Shown here: positions 22,765 through 34,760 of the stretch, piece after piece
How the letters are laid out: each line of letters opens with the position of its first letter
How positions within the stretch are numbered: position 1 is the stretch's first letter
Translations under genes and position numbers: made by a program
The notes under the pieces: model-generated
What the model was told of the DNA's origin: nothing
The model's input: only the letters and a program-made list of their open reading frames with translations
The model's database searches: none
Assembly (NCBI GenBank): GCA_918026815.1
Contig: CAKJVC010000147.1
Span: forward strand, 186,001 to 250,000
DNA length: 64,000 nt
Direction of reading: 5' to 3'
DNA from: Chalara sp. BL73
Lineage: Eukaryota; Ascomycota; Leotiomycetes; Helotiales

Positions 22765-25700
22765 CTAAAACGCGAACATAGTTAGGTTGCCGCTTGATAC
22801 CCCATCGTCTATGATAGTACCGCCAGTATTAGTGCTAGCATTACCGGCAGTCTTAAAATTACGCAACTTTGAGCAACACGTGGTACATAGAGGAGGGTCG
22901 AATGGCGTCCCGCACGGGCTGCAGTCAAAATCTGCACATGCATTGGGTGGATCACCGAGTCCGCCCCTAAAAGTATACAAAAGACATCCAACCTGGCATG
23001 AGCCACCGACACCTCCATTATTGCCTAGATAGAAGCCAGAGGGGTTAGTTCTTTCTATTCTCAAAGACGCGTATAAGAGAGAGAGCAAAGCACTACAGTT
23101 TTCCTTCGTTCTTCTGAAGCGTAAGAAAAAGACAAGGCCACAGTCTCTATATATAGGATGATTTGGAGGAGCCACTTACACTTGGTATAATCCTCCCGAA
23201 CAAGCAAGTAAGCAGTGATAAGACTGGGCGAGCCAAGCGGGAACCCAAAGCTCTGCTTACTGACCGTGGTAACGCAGCCGGGAACCCAGCCGCAAGTATA
23301 ATCGTAATTGACGCCGTGGGAATCTGTGGCTCGCAGCGCCAAAGTCGGGTCGCCCGGCCCGAGCAAGTCCATCTGAGTCCGCAGGCCACTAAACTCCGTC
23401 GAGAACTCGTCCTGGTCCCCCGATTGGAGGTCGGCGTGGCCTGGGAAGTCGGCCTCGTTGAAGCAGTTAATCGGGCCTCGAGTTAGCGGCGTCACAGGCT
23501 TGTCAGTGGGAGAAGTCGCCCACTGCTCGTCGCCCCAGCTGCCCACCGGTGCGGCTGTCTGGGCGCCTATCACCTCGGTCGAGTCTGAGACGCTGATAGA
23601 GCAGCCGATGATAGTTTCACAGAGTGTCGTCGACGAGGTCGTCTTCCCGTCTGAGACGAAGTCAGTGGTTGTGCAGGCCTCGGCCGTCTCTGTCTTGCAC
23701 TCCGGCTCTGGCCCGATGGTGATGCGTGGCCAGGGTGGTATGTTTCCACGGATCTTGATGCCTGTTGGGAAACGAATAAAAGGAGGTGGTCCCGGGCCAT
23801 AGATGCCCGGCGGCAATACCCAGTGCCAGGAGCGGACGTGGAACTTGCCCCACGGGATGCAAATAAAGAAGAACCAGGATTTGCAGGGCACGTGTACGCC
23901 GTCATCGTCAGACTCAGGCTCGTTTACTTCTTTTTCCTCAGGGATGATTTCGACATAGAGCGGCCAGAATGTGAATATAGGCAGCGGTTCGGTCGTAGAG
24001 CTGGACCCAGTCGCCCAGAACGTGACAAGAGAGCAGTTCACGGTAGCCACGACAGTAGTGGGCCCGAAAGGAGTAAGTACCCGGGCAGTTTGGCATGCGA
24101 AGCTCAAGGTCACATCGGCCGAGTTAGTACAGGTCGTAGCAACGGCTACTGCTGGCGTAGCGAAAACAATAGATGTGGTAGCGGGACAATCGATAGTAAT
24201 AGCTCCAGTCGCAGCCGGAAACGTTACCGTTGTTACGGTAGCGCCGGGTACCGTAATAGAAATACCGATAAGAGTAAAGTACGTCGTTTTAGTAAGAAGG
24301 CCTGGATTACTGTTAGGCGGTAAAGTAGCCGGATCCGTATATACGAACGAAAGGCCGCCGTTAATCTGGGGCTAAAGTAAAAAGAAACGGTTCGAGTCGT
24401 CTGGCCGCCTGCTTCGTTCAGCAGCGTTACTACTACAAGTAAGACTTCGACACTAAGAAAAATAGTAATAAGCATAGCTTCCGAACTAGTCACATTAACG
24501 TTGAAGAAGCCGATGCCGTTAGTAACAATAGGAATGACCGAGAAAGTTACAGTAGTAGTTGTAGTAACAAAAACGCTGGTTTCAACACTATCGATATTAG
24601 TTTCCGAAAAGCTTTTATACTCGAGCGAAGTGACATATTTGCTGAGTTGGATCGTAGTAAAAAAGCCCAATAACGACGTCGAGATAATAAGCAGGCAAAA
24701 CTTGACCGTGCAGGTCACTGTAGGCGACGCGCACACATTAGTCCCAACCTATACAATGTAAACATAGTCACCACCCGGAAGCGGCACTTATACGCTCACC
24801 TCGGTGGAAAAGCCCCGCTGATTGTCCTCCTGTAGCAGATTGGTGTCATCGATGCCACTGGCGATGTTAATTGATGCGACAGTGAACAGGTTGTAGATAA
24901 CAACGCCGGTCGAACCCCTGACCTCGAGGATCTGGTCCTGGCAATTGTGGGTGGGGACGCAGTCCTGGAAATCTATAGATGGTGTTAGTGGTACTAGCCG
25001 CGGAGCGCTTAGTAGTACTTACATTCGTTGAAAAGGCTATAGAGTCCAGCTGAGTGAATTATAACATCTGTCGAATCCACAATCTGTAGGCCCCAGGCGT
25101 AATTGCAGCGATCATCCCACACTTCGGCCGTTATACCACAGTTGGCAAAGTCCGGGTCGTTGGGAAAGCCAGCTCCAATAGCTGCACGAAACGGAGCCGG
25201 AGGCCCTGGATTGGGTTGATAGTATGGCGGTTCGGTTTGGATATGGCCCATATACACGCTCTTAGCACCACTGATAAAGTAGTTATAAAGCACCGAGTGC
25301 TCGGAGCCACCGCCATAGAACCACGAAAAGCTTTGTGACTCGATCAGTATGCCGCGAGCGCCAAAAATGGAAATCTGCGTAGAGCTATAGTCGGGCTGGT
25401 TATAAATGGACTTGTCGTTGTTATAGTTGCTTACTTACGCCCACATGTTTTCGAAATACTTATTAGCTTGCGCAGTTACACGGAACATAAGAAAAGCAGC
25501 AATACATTCGGCATTGTTGCTAAACTTAGAGCATTTACTCAGGTCTAAATCAGTGCTTAAAACGCTGCCGACCCGAAAATGCGAATTTTACATAGCTGCT
25601 TTTCCCAGCGACACAGCAGCAACGTTCTACTCTATTAGGATTGCGCTAGCTGTAGTACTACGGACCGAGAACAATATTTCGGTGATTTTTATAGTGCTAA

Positions 25701-27290
25701 TGTTACTTTTGTTGCCGACTTGCACTATAACTTTAGGCTTTTTCATGTCGCTGAAATAGAAGCCAGATCCGAGAATCTGCGACTACAAAAAGCCCTGCAC
25801 AACCGAGTTGGTAAAAATGTTTACCGTAGATTCTACAGCATAAACGCCGGCTAGGAAGTAGACGATTTTGCCGCTGTCGAAAGCTTGGCGGAAAAAAGCG
25901 TTGATACAAAACGCTTGGTCGCCAGTGGCATCATTTTTACATTTTTTATTTATTGTTGCAATCAAAAACGAGCCGACCGTATTCTTCTCGTACTGTGGCC
26001 CTGAGCGCACGAAGAGGAAGCTATTGGCATCGTTTAGGCTTTTCCCTTTTCCAGGCGCTGTTACAGCGCCAGTCTGTGTCGAGCTTTCAGCACTATTGTA
26101 TCGCTTGCCTGTAGCCTATAAAAGCGAGTTCCCCGACAGGAAAGTGCTGCCACTCGCAGCCATGACTAGGTTGGCCACATTTTTGAAGTTGGTATTGTCG
26201 AGAACGATGTTAAGTAAAGTAAAACGGCTGTTGGTCAAAACACTAACTTTTACGTTGCTAATAGTGGAATCGACGATAAACACTCTCGATGCTTTAGCCA
26301 CTGTCACTGTCTACTCCGGAAATGTTAAAAGCAATAAAGCCGCCATCAACAGTGATTTGCTGCTAAGTCCAGTTTTAGTTCTAGACTATTTGAACGGCGG
26401 TATTGAACTAGTTGAAAACCAGGTTGCGCGCCGTGTACTGCTAAAAGTCTGCGCGCCAGCCGATGTTACTACTATTGAACTCGAGGTCAGACACAAACTC
26501 GCTGCTGCCGTTTTTCGGTAAAGATGCCAACGGTAGTCGTAGTACTTGTAGTCGGCATGTTAAATACTAGGTGTCGGATCACTCTACCTGTGGCAACACC
26601 ACGTCTTTACGTGGATTGCTTAGGTTGAATGTGATTGATTGTTGAAGGTTGAATGGAGGAATGAGGATATGACCTGTCCCCCATTCAATAGCTAATCTAC
26701 GTACAAACACTAGGTTTTGCAGCAACGTGGCCTGAAACATTTGCTAATAGATTCTTGTAAGCACGAGGTTCTAGTTATTTTCGGCTGTCGACTTAAGCAT
26801 TTCGGTAAAGTCAAAGCGAAAGTTGCGGATTTGGCGGAAAAACTAGTTCTGGTTAATATATTATTGCTGGCTCGAGCTACCGGAGATATAGGAATTCACG
26901 TCGAACATAGCGATACCTTGAAATTCGTCGCAACTTTTACTAATAGGCATGTTATTAAAGTTACCGACAAACTGCGTATAGTAATACTGAATTACGGGCG
27001 TACAGATTTTGTAAGTACCGCCCGGGAAATAAACAATAGCGCCTTACGAGAATGTGTTGCTATATTTCTCGCCGCATCGCGTCCGGGAGTTACCGACTGA
27101 GTTTTTGTTCCAACTGGCTAAAGCCGCGTTAAGTGCTTTGGTCGTGTTTGTTTTTCCCGAGTTATCGGCACTAAAGTTTTCTACGACGTTGCGGAAAAAC
27201 TGATAGTTATTTCTACTAGCATATAGTTGCTTTTTTCAACAATATATGTTAAAGCCACGTTATAATTAACAGCAATCAGATAGAACGCAA
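22765..27290 (-). pseudogene. GH55 exo-beta-1,3-glucanase relic with intact C-terminal tail (full copy)
   Basis: Read from about 27,290 down. The first beta-helix has YQFFRNV, AIVYFPGGTYKI, TPVIQYYYTQFVGNF and FQGIAMFDVNSYI. The second part has VGSFLIATINKKC, KVIVQVGN, ISIFGARGILIESQSFSWF, HSVLYNYFISGAKSVYMGHI and TEPPYYQPNPGPPAPF. All belong to GH55 (pectate-lyase superfamily) glucanases. Premature stops interrupt it at 26,861-26,863, 26,843-26,845, 25,627-25,629, 25,588-25,590 and 25,435-25,437; four stand where the family has Trp (TGG to TAA/TAG) and one where it has Gln (CAG to TAG). Downstream, the Thr-rich and LWFFF-like tail (CKSWFFFICIPWGKFHVRSW, then a Cys-rich end after a 155-nt intron, 23025-23179) stays open to the stop at 22765. 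The tandem duplication starts inside the gene at 24743. Confidence 0.8.
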
Positions 27291-27599
27291 ATTTACGCTT
27301 CTTAAAAATCCTAAACTTGAAAGCCAGAAGCTAAACGATTGCTGCCGTTTGCGTTCGGTAAACGTGAAGTTTGTTCGTTTAGTATTGTTAGACCCGGTAT
27401 AGCCGCCCCGGAGTACAATACCGCTCTGAAGATTGGTCAAGTAAGTATCAAAGCTGTTAGAGTAGGCCCAAACTGGGCCATTCTGCCTGCTTTTGTCAGG
27501 CGCTATTTTGTAGTAGTTGTGCTAGCCATTCAGGAACGTCCGGTTGGAAAGTACCAACAAACATATAGTCCCTGTGCTTTTGAGCTTATTTAACAGTTT

Positions 27600-28172
27600 A
27601 CATAAAGATGTAAAGGAGATCATTAAACCAGATCTAACTTAGTAAGAGGAATATAGGGGCAATTAGTTTATTAGGATTGAATTGTTCATTATAAACTATC
27701 TTTAAACTATAGTTTAGATAATTTATATTATTTTAAAATTAATATATTAAGAAACAGCGTATATAGTGATGTTATTTTAAGCTGCTATAACTAATATGTC
27801 AGGTAAGCAACAAATATTAAAAGAGCTATTTAACAGTTTAATCTTTGTACATTTGTAAGACGTACGGGCTGACCATTTTCCCAGCCAGAGACTATACACA
27901 ACATGAATACGGTGCAGCAGCCGGCGAATGACTACCTGATCTAGAACGAATTTCTTTGCTTAACACGACTGGTTGGTTATGCTTGATCACCCGAGTAGAA
28001 GTAAGTTACCAAAGTGTTGCTATACAGCTAGAACTTAGGTGATAATAAGTTGGCTTACGCACTCTGCCTTTAAAACCGCTGCCACCAGTTCCTATACTTC
28101 TGAGTTCCCGCTCATCCTTACCAGAAGACCTCAACTCTCTCGAATTCATTGCAAACATCCTTCTCGCTCAAG
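27600..28172. other. AT-rich spacer and promoter of the secreted-protein gene (copy 1)
   Basis: 27,640-27,850 is very AT-rich. The TTTAAAACC box at about 28,070 could serve as a TATA element for the gene starting at 28173. The same stretch recurs 7470 bp further on in copy 2. Confidence 0.4.
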
Positions 28173-28682
28173 ATGCTCTCTAATCTCGTCAATCTTGTCC
28201 CACTTGCCCTCGTTGGCAGCGCTATCGCAGCTCCTAACCCCCTGCCTGGCTCTATCGAGAGTAGAGCAGCTCGCATCTGCTATGCGACTGAAACGCCTAG
28301 CCAGCTCTGTTATACGGCACCCAACAATGTGCCGCAAGATGTCCTCGTCGACGACGTCAAGTTCATCGCGGCTTTCCTTCGATCGTACGGCGCGCAGATC
28401 AGACAAGGCCGCCTGTTTAACATGGCCGCCACCGATGCGCCTGACTGCGGTGAATGGCTCCTTACTGCCCATGGCACCGCACAGGCGTTCGCCAAGCATC
28501 TCGACAACACCGTCAACTCGAGTGTGCTCTTCGCTGATATCGCCAACACCATCGATAAGGGGGTCAGCGCCAACTCGACCCAGCTGGCGGGTTCCTTGAT
28601 CGGGTGCGGCACTGACGGTGGCTCGCTGGGGGTGCTCGTCAATGCCACCCACCCGACCTACTCGGGCTCAACCTTCCCTTAA
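28173..28682 (+). CDS. Small secreted protein, conserved fungal family (copy 1)
   Basis: 169 residues from the ATG at 28173. A signal peptide is evident (NLVNLVPLALVGSAIAAP), with likely cleavage near AIAAP. The mature part has CYATETPSQLCYTAP, DVKFIAAFLRSYGAQ, APDCGEWLL, NSSVLFADIANTIDKG and CGTDGGSLGVLVNAT. Such patterns occur in a family of small secreted ascomycete proteins of unknown function, with four to five cysteines and several N-glycosylation sites. It is intact and GC-richer than the relics around it, so it is probably expressed. An effector role is possible but not shown. It is identical in copy 2. Confidence 0.85.
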   Translation: MLSNLVNLVPLALVGSAIAAPNPLPGSIESRAARICYATETPSQLCYTAPNNVPQDVLVDDVKFIAAFLRSYGAQIRQGRLFNMAATDAPDCGEWLLTAHGTAQAFAKHLDNTVNSSVLFADIANTIDKGVSANSTQLAGSLIGCGTDGGSLGVLVNATHPTYSGSTFP

Positions 28683-28690
28683 GGCTATAC

Positions 28691-28832
28691 TACCAGTGGC
28701 ATTCTTATCAAGATCGTGGCTTCGGGAGCGTAGGACTTGGGCCTGTATGTGTATGTACAGTGCTACCAGTGGCCTTCTTATCAAGATTGTGGCTTCGGGA
28801 GCATCCGACTCAGGCCTGTATGTACATTGACA
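28691..28832. repeat. 73-bp direct tandem repeat after the secreted-protein stop (copy 1)
   Basis: Two units starting at 28691 and 28764 share TACCAGTGGC, TTCTTATCAAGAT, GTGGCTTCGGGAGC and GGCCTGTATGT with a few substitutions. They lie just 3' of the stop codon, probably in the 3' UTR. The second unit has an open frame (SGLLIKIVASGASDSG), hinting at an ancestral longer C-terminus. Confidence 0.75.
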
Positions 28833-29826
28833 ACCCAGCACAAGCTAGGGCTCTGGCGGGGAAACCTCGATTCTGGAGATAGATAAATAATCATTGTGTT
28901 GTTGCACTCTTATTCCTTCCCGTCCTTCTTGTAACTGGTTACGCGCAAAGATAGTCAAATCCTTTATAATAACATCGTTGTATTTTTCTGTCGAGGTCTT
29001 CTTATAAAATAGCAAGAATCAGGTTATTTTACCATTTTACCATTTTACTATAATAGTCACGTTATATGTACTAGTTAGTGCTTAAGTGAAATATCCTGCT
29101 AAGTAAAGGAGGCTAGAAGGAGGTATGCTCACTAATACTAAAGCAGATGGGGTGCGATGTGTTAATATGTTAAGATATCGGAGTGAGGAGTGAGAAGCTA
29201 TACTTCAAAGTACTTGCGTAGTCCTTGGTCTTCTTTCCTTGCCAGCAATCGGACCGTGCCGTAGATGTGCCCTGATTTAAAAAAAACAGGTGGAACTAGT
29301 CGTCGTTGAACCGGGCCAAGTAACCCTCAGTTTACCCCGCTTTTGGTGCGTCACATTGAGGTAGAATAGAAACTGAAGGAAGTGCTACGATCTGAGAAAC
29401 TACCTTCCCTGATCCTTCCAAGGAAACTTAAACTTGTCAGTATCTGTCCTCGCTCCATCTTCTATCTCTAGCTAAGTATCGACCCAGAACACCGCCTTTC
29501 TCTTTTATCACCGATCATTACTATTCTCTTTGTATGATTACCGGTCGTTGCTGTACAATAATCACTTTTCACTTAATCAACCACGAAAAAGTCCAGGTGA
29601 AACTTGGTCTTGTGCTAGCTAAGAGTGAAACTAGCTACCCTTATATATAGGTAAGCTATATGGGGTGACGTGTTGCTAAGCGGGGTGCCTCATTATTTAG
29701 GCTTCACAGCATTTATCTCCCTCAATACTTGTTTATACAATACCATCCCATGCCTGTCTGATTAGAGGCGCCTAAGGCGTCTGGGGTAAGCATTCAAGTA
29801 ACCTCTATTGTCGAACGCTCTCAATT
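28833..29826. other. Intergenic within unit, copy 1
   Basis: AT-rich with an ACCATTTTACCATTTTACTAT mini-repeat at about 29,030 and a pyrimidine-rich leader before 29827. It should contain the promoter of the H3-tail gene. No separate gene seen. Confidence 0.4.
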
Positions 29827-30680
29827 ATGGCTCGTACAAAGCAAACAGCGCGGCAAACTACGAAAGGGATAATTACCTGGACACGGTTTTACCTCCCGAA
29901 GGAGCAAAAGTGGCCGATATGGTCTGTAGACTACGCTAATGTCTATGTCGGCCCTCTTTTGGAAGTGCAAGGCTGCCGGGGAACGTATTTCTAGGACGGA
30001 TGGTCGACCGCCCTGAGCAGGCTGCCTATATTATTGGCAAGTGTTATCTGCCTATATTTGTTTTGAATCTTATTGTAACACGATGTAGAATGGGATACGC
30101 TAGAAGACGTAAAGGCCTTTCAGTCTTCTTCTGCTTGCGTAGAGTTTTTACGGGACCTCCCTGAATACGATAACGATAACTCACAAGTCTCTATTGACTC
30201 TGGCTTAGCACTAAAGCACTCAATTTTAGACTATGCTTCGTCGTCGTTGCGCTTCCTTGCTTTTCACCACGCTTTTGAGGGCGCGACACCTACAATCGAG
30301 GGCCGCGTGACCTTTACCGCCCTTTTAGTACCGCGTAAAGTCAAGGAGTGGACTATGTGGAATGATAGCCTTAAATACTTTCAGGCCCCCGCCCAGTGCG
30401 GCACTGACCAATCTGACGTGTGGTTTTGGGTGCTGATAGAAGACTACTCGGTGGAAAAGAAATTTGGGAAGCTGGAGCAGACACAGACACAGACACAGGA
30501 AAAAACCAAGCTCGGACAATCTTCTGCCACTTTTGCCTCTGGAAACATACTATAAGCACTTTGAAGGACGAAGAGGCATTTGCGGCAGACCCGCAAGCGT
30601 GGAAGGCAGAGTTAGCGCAGGTAATGCCTCCGGTTACAGCCTGGGAACAGGAACGTTGGGACATTTGCGAAGTGCCGTAA
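29827..30680 (+). pseudogene. H3-tail/ABM-domain protein, copy 1 (two homopolymer frameshifts)
   Basis: Same gene as at 37298-38153 in copy 2, but the G-run after GGCTGCC has four bases instead of five, and the A-run after ACACAGG has six instead of seven. Each shift alone breaks the frame, one ending at a TAG shortly after and the other after TFASGNIL. Since all copy differences are homopolymer lengths, these may be consensus errors rather than real mutations. Confidence 0.75.
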
Positions 30681-31156
30681 TTGTAAGGAACGATGTTAAA
30701 TGTAGAGAATTACGATTTGTCGGAAAGTAAAATGCACTTTTGAATAAAATGCATTTTAAGCTTTGTCTTTTTCCGAGACGCTTGCATGTTTTACTTTGGC
30801 TAAGCTTATAACTTTTTTATTTATTTTGCTTTCGGATAAGCTACAATTCTGTCACGGTTATAGCAATCACGTGCACAACGCACGAACCACATCTGGCATT
30901 CACTGCCTGATGCCGCGCCACCAGCTGCGAACGCTCATTGGTTCGCTTAGCTCGTGTAGCTAGGCACCTGGAACTGGTCACGTGCTACCATGGGTTATAT
31001 AAGGGCAGTTCCAGCAGTAGCTACTTCTTTTCCACACACCTTCCGGGCCATTCCTGTAGACCCTAATAACGTAACAAAACACCGCTACTCACTCCTTTTT
31101 TCTCCCCCCGTTTACCGGCATGCCGGAAGGCCCTGGAGCCTCCGGCAAAACGCTGG
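30681..31156. other. Spacer with CACGTG boxes and a TATA-like box (copy 1)
   Basis: CACGTG palindromes occur near 30,866 and 30,976, the second followed by GGTTATATAAGGG, a promoter-like arrangement just before the LTR-like sequence. A 98-codon frame (30990-31286) runs into that element and is not convincing as a gene. Confidence 0.4.
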
Positions 31157-31683
31157 TGTAACAACCGAAGGCATATGGACTCCTGATCACGTGGCAATGC
31201 ACGGACCCAAGATGGGGGAAAAGCTTATACGTGTTGAGAATTGGTGGTGTAGCCCACCCGTAAGGCATGGGCCATACCTCATGTGATAGCTTAGTCATCA
31301 GTGAAAGGGTCGCACCCCTTTTACTGAGCACCTCCGTAGAGCTCTACAATTAATCAATCCATTCTTCCTGAACCACTGCAATTGGCAGACCTTGCGTACA
31401 GCACAAGCTTCCCCAAGTTGACTGTGGTCAACTTACCATACTTATTTCAATAATACGGACTTTTTTCAGACATGGCACTTATATCCCTTACGGACCTAAG
31501 TACAACACGAACTCCGGAAAAATATAGAGAAAAATATAAAAAGCGCTTTTTTTGTTTACAAGATTATTTTCTTTTTATGTTTTTTATATCCTTCGTACTA
31601 GACCTCTTAAAATACTACTATTAGCCTAAGATACGTACACCTATATACCTCTACTCAGCCTGCGGTGTTCTAGCGTCGTTACA
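31157..31683. mobile_element. LTR-like element, 527 bp (copy 1)
   Basis: Starts TGTAACAACCGAAGGC and ends GCGTCGTTACA, with the same termini and the same last ~110 bp pattern as the element at 16342-16590. It sits directly upstream of the truncated PKS piece and may be what removed the PKS 5' half. No target-site duplication seen. Confidence 0.5.
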
Positions 31684-31950
31684 AGCAAAGTGTAGGATAT
31701 ATAAATCGCTAAAGCACACTGTTTGTATATGTTTTAACTGTCAATAAATCAATTATTTCAATCCGCAAATTGATATTTTAAGTAGTTGTAATATAATTGC
31801 AAATCAAAATTGAAAAAAGTGGTGGTGACAGGGATCGCGGCCAGGATGATAATGTGACCAGCTAAGTGATCAGATACGTTATTGAAACCCATGGCCTATT
31901 ACTTACGTAAGCCGTTCCTATCCGATGTAAATATTGACTTTCTTTAAAAG

Positions 31951-32215
31951 CACAGATCACATAACTCTTATTTGGGACGACTATTGTGAGCTTATCGCCG
32001 AACATTTGTTGCCCTGCACACCTAAGATCCCATTCTATTCTAGTGTCAGAGCAAAAGTTTTCTACGAAGCTTCGGACTTCAGTCCCAGGTACTAGCAGGA
32101 CAACTTGGAAAACCCGGTCTTGTTCCATTCCACAACAAAGGCGCTTCTTGTGAGGTTGAAAGAATGTGCCGTGCATTTGGAGGTTGGGCCGCACGCAGCT
32201 CTCGCCGGTCCCTTA
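31951..32215 (+). pseudogene. PKS acyltransferase-domain fragment, cut at duplication junction
   Basis: Encodes YCELIAEHLLP, KIPFYSSV, a stop where Trp is expected in SPRYxQDNLENPV, and ends EVGPHAALAGPL, the conserved end of a fungal PKS AT domain. The next base belongs to the start of copy 2, so the rest of the PKS is absent here. It is the duplicate of 39429-39693. Confidence 0.85.
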
Positions 32216-34760
32216 CCCAACCTATACAATGTAAACATAGTCACCACCCGGAAGCGGCACTTATACGCTCACCTCGGTGGAAAAGCCCCGCTGATTGTCC
32301 TCCTGTAGCAGATTGGTGTCATCGATGCCACTGGCGATGTTAATTGATGCGACAGTGAACAGGTTGTAGATAACAACGCCGGTCGAACCCCTGACCTCGA
32401 GGATCTGGTCCTGGCAATTGTGGGTGGGGACGCAGTCCTGGAAATCTATAGATGGTGTTAGTGGTACTAGCCGCGGAGCGCTTAGTAGTACTTACATTCG
32501 TTGAAAAGGCTATAGAGTCCAGCTGAGTGAATTATAACATCTGTCGAATCCACAATCTGTAGGCCCCAGGCGTAATTGCAGCGATCATCCCACACTTCGG
32601 CCGTTATACCACAGTTGGCAAAGTCCGGGTCGTTGGGAAAGCCAGCTCCAATAGCTGCACGAAACGGAGCCGGAGGCCCTGGATTGGGTTGATAGTATGG
32701 CGGTTCGGTTTGGATATGGCCCATATACACGCTCTTAGCACCACTGATAAAGTAGTTATAAAGCACCGAGTGCTCGGAGCCACCGCCATAGAACCACGAA
32801 AAGCTTTGTGACTCGATCAGTATGCCGCGAGCGCCAAAAATGGAAATCTGCGTAGAGCTATAGTCGGGCTGGTTATAAATGGACTTGTCGTTGTTATAGT
32901 TGCTTACTTACGCCCACATGTTTTCGAAATACTTATTAGCTTGCGCAGTTACACGGAACATAAGAAAAGCAGCAATACATTCGGCATTGTTGCTAAACTT
33001 AGAGCATTTACTCAGGTCTAAATCAGTGCTTAAAACGCTGCCGACCCGAAAATGCGAATTTTACATAGCTGCTTTTCCCAGCGACACAGCAGCAACGTTC
33101 TACTCTATTAGGATTGCGCTAGCTGTAGTACTACGGACCGAGAACAATATTTCGGTGATTTTTATAGTGCTAATGTTACTTTTGTTGCCGACTTGCACTA
33201 TAACTTTAGGCTTTTCATGTCGCTGAAATAGAAGCCAGATCCGAGAATCTGCGACTACAAAAAGCCCTGCACAACCGAGTTGGTAAAAATGTTTACCGTA
33301 GATTCTACAGCATAAACGCCGGCTAGGAAGTAGACGATTTTGCCGCTGTCGAAAGCTTGGCGGAAAAAAGCGTTGATACAAAACGCTTGGTCGCCAGTGG
33401 CATCATTTTTACATTTTTATTTATTGTTGCAATCAAAAACGAGCCGACCGTATTCTTCTCGTACTGTGGCCCTGAGCGCACGAAGAGGAAGCTATTGGCA
33501 TCGTTTAGGCTTTTCCCTTTTCCAGGCGCTGTTACAGCGCCAGTCTGTGTCGAGCTTTCAGCACTATTGTATCGCTTGCCTGTAGCCTATAAAAGCGAGT
33601 TCCCCGACAGGAAAGTGCTGCCACTCGCAGCCATGACTAGGTTGGCCACATTTTTGAAGTTGGTATTGTCGAGAACGATGTTAAGTAAAGTAAAACGGCT
33701 GTTGGTCAAAACACTAACTTTTACGTTGCTAATAGTGGAATCGACGATAAACACTCTCGATGCTTTAGCCACTGTCACTGTCTACTCCGGAAATGTTAAA
33801 AGCAATAAAGCCGCCATCAACAGTGATTTGCTGCTAAGTCCAGTTTTAGTTCTAGACTATTTGAACGGCGGTATTGAACTAGTTGAAAACCAGGTTGCGC
33901 GCCGTGTACTGCTAAAAGTCTGCGCGCCAGCCGATGTTACTACTATTGAACTCGAGGTCAGACACAAACTCGCTGCTGCCGTTTTCGGTAAAGATGCCAA
34001 CGGTAGTCGTAGTACTTGTAGTCGGCATGTTAAATACTAGGTGTCGGATCACTCTACCTGTGGCAACACCACGTCTTTACGTGGATTGCTTAGGTTGAAT
34101 GTGATTGATTGTTGAAGGTTGAATGGAGGAATGAGGATATGACCTGTCCCCCATTCAATAGCTAATCTACGTACAAACACTAGGTTTTGCAGCAACGTGG
34201 CCTGAAACATTTGCTAATAGATTCTTGTAAGCACGAGGTTCTAGTTATTTTCGGCTGTCGACTTAAGCATTTCGGTAAAGTCAAAGCGAAAGTTGCGGAT
34301 TTGGCGGAAAAACTAGTTCTGGTTAATATATTATTGCTGGCTCGAGCTACCGGAGATATAGGAATTCACGTCGAACATAGCGATACCTTGAAATTCGTCG
34401 CAACTTTTACTAATAGGCATGTTATTAAAGTTACCGACAAACTGCGTATAGTAATACTGAATTACGGGCGTACAGATTTTGTAAGTACCGCCCGGGAAAT
34501 AAACAATAGCGCCTTACGAGAATGTGTTGCTATATTTCTCGCCGCATCGCGTCCGGGAGTTACCGACTGAGTTTTTGTTCCAACTGGCTAAAGCCGCGTT
34601 AAGTGCTTTGGTCGTGTTTGTTTTTCCCGAGTTATCGGCACTAAAGTTTTCTACGACGTTGCGGAAAAACTGATAGTTATTTCTACTAGCATATAGTTGC
34701 TTTTTTCAACAATATATGTTAAAGCCACGTTATAATTAACAGCAATCAGATAGAACGCAA
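32216..34760 (-). pseudogene. GH55 glucanase relic, copy 2, lacking the C-terminal tail
   Basis: Repeats the catalytic part of the relic at 24743-27290, with the same premature stops. Reading down, it stops being GH55 at the junction 32216/32215 and runs antisense into the PKS AT fragment, so the Thr-rich and Cys-rich tail is missing. Shared stops show that the gene was already dead before the segment was doubled. Confidence 0.85.

Larger units (their letters stand above)
24743..32215. repeat. Tandem duplication, copy 1 (7473 bp)
   Basis: The sequence from CCCAACCTATAC to CCGGTCCCTTA is repeated head-to-tail immediately afterwards. Copy 1 keeps the native left junction inside the GH55 gene. 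Its right end cuts the PKS AT domain and joins directly to the start of copy 2. Nothing in the unit resembles a transposase. Confidence 0.97.

Noticed and set aside
25868..26521. 217-codon plus-strand frame (and its copy at 33357-34040)
   Set aside because: It is antisense to recognisable GH55 sequence; the minus strand carries the conserved residues.
28146..28652. 168-codon minus-strand frame opposite the secreted-protein gene
   Set aside because: Shadow of the GC-rich plus-strand gene, which has a signal peptide and family motifs.
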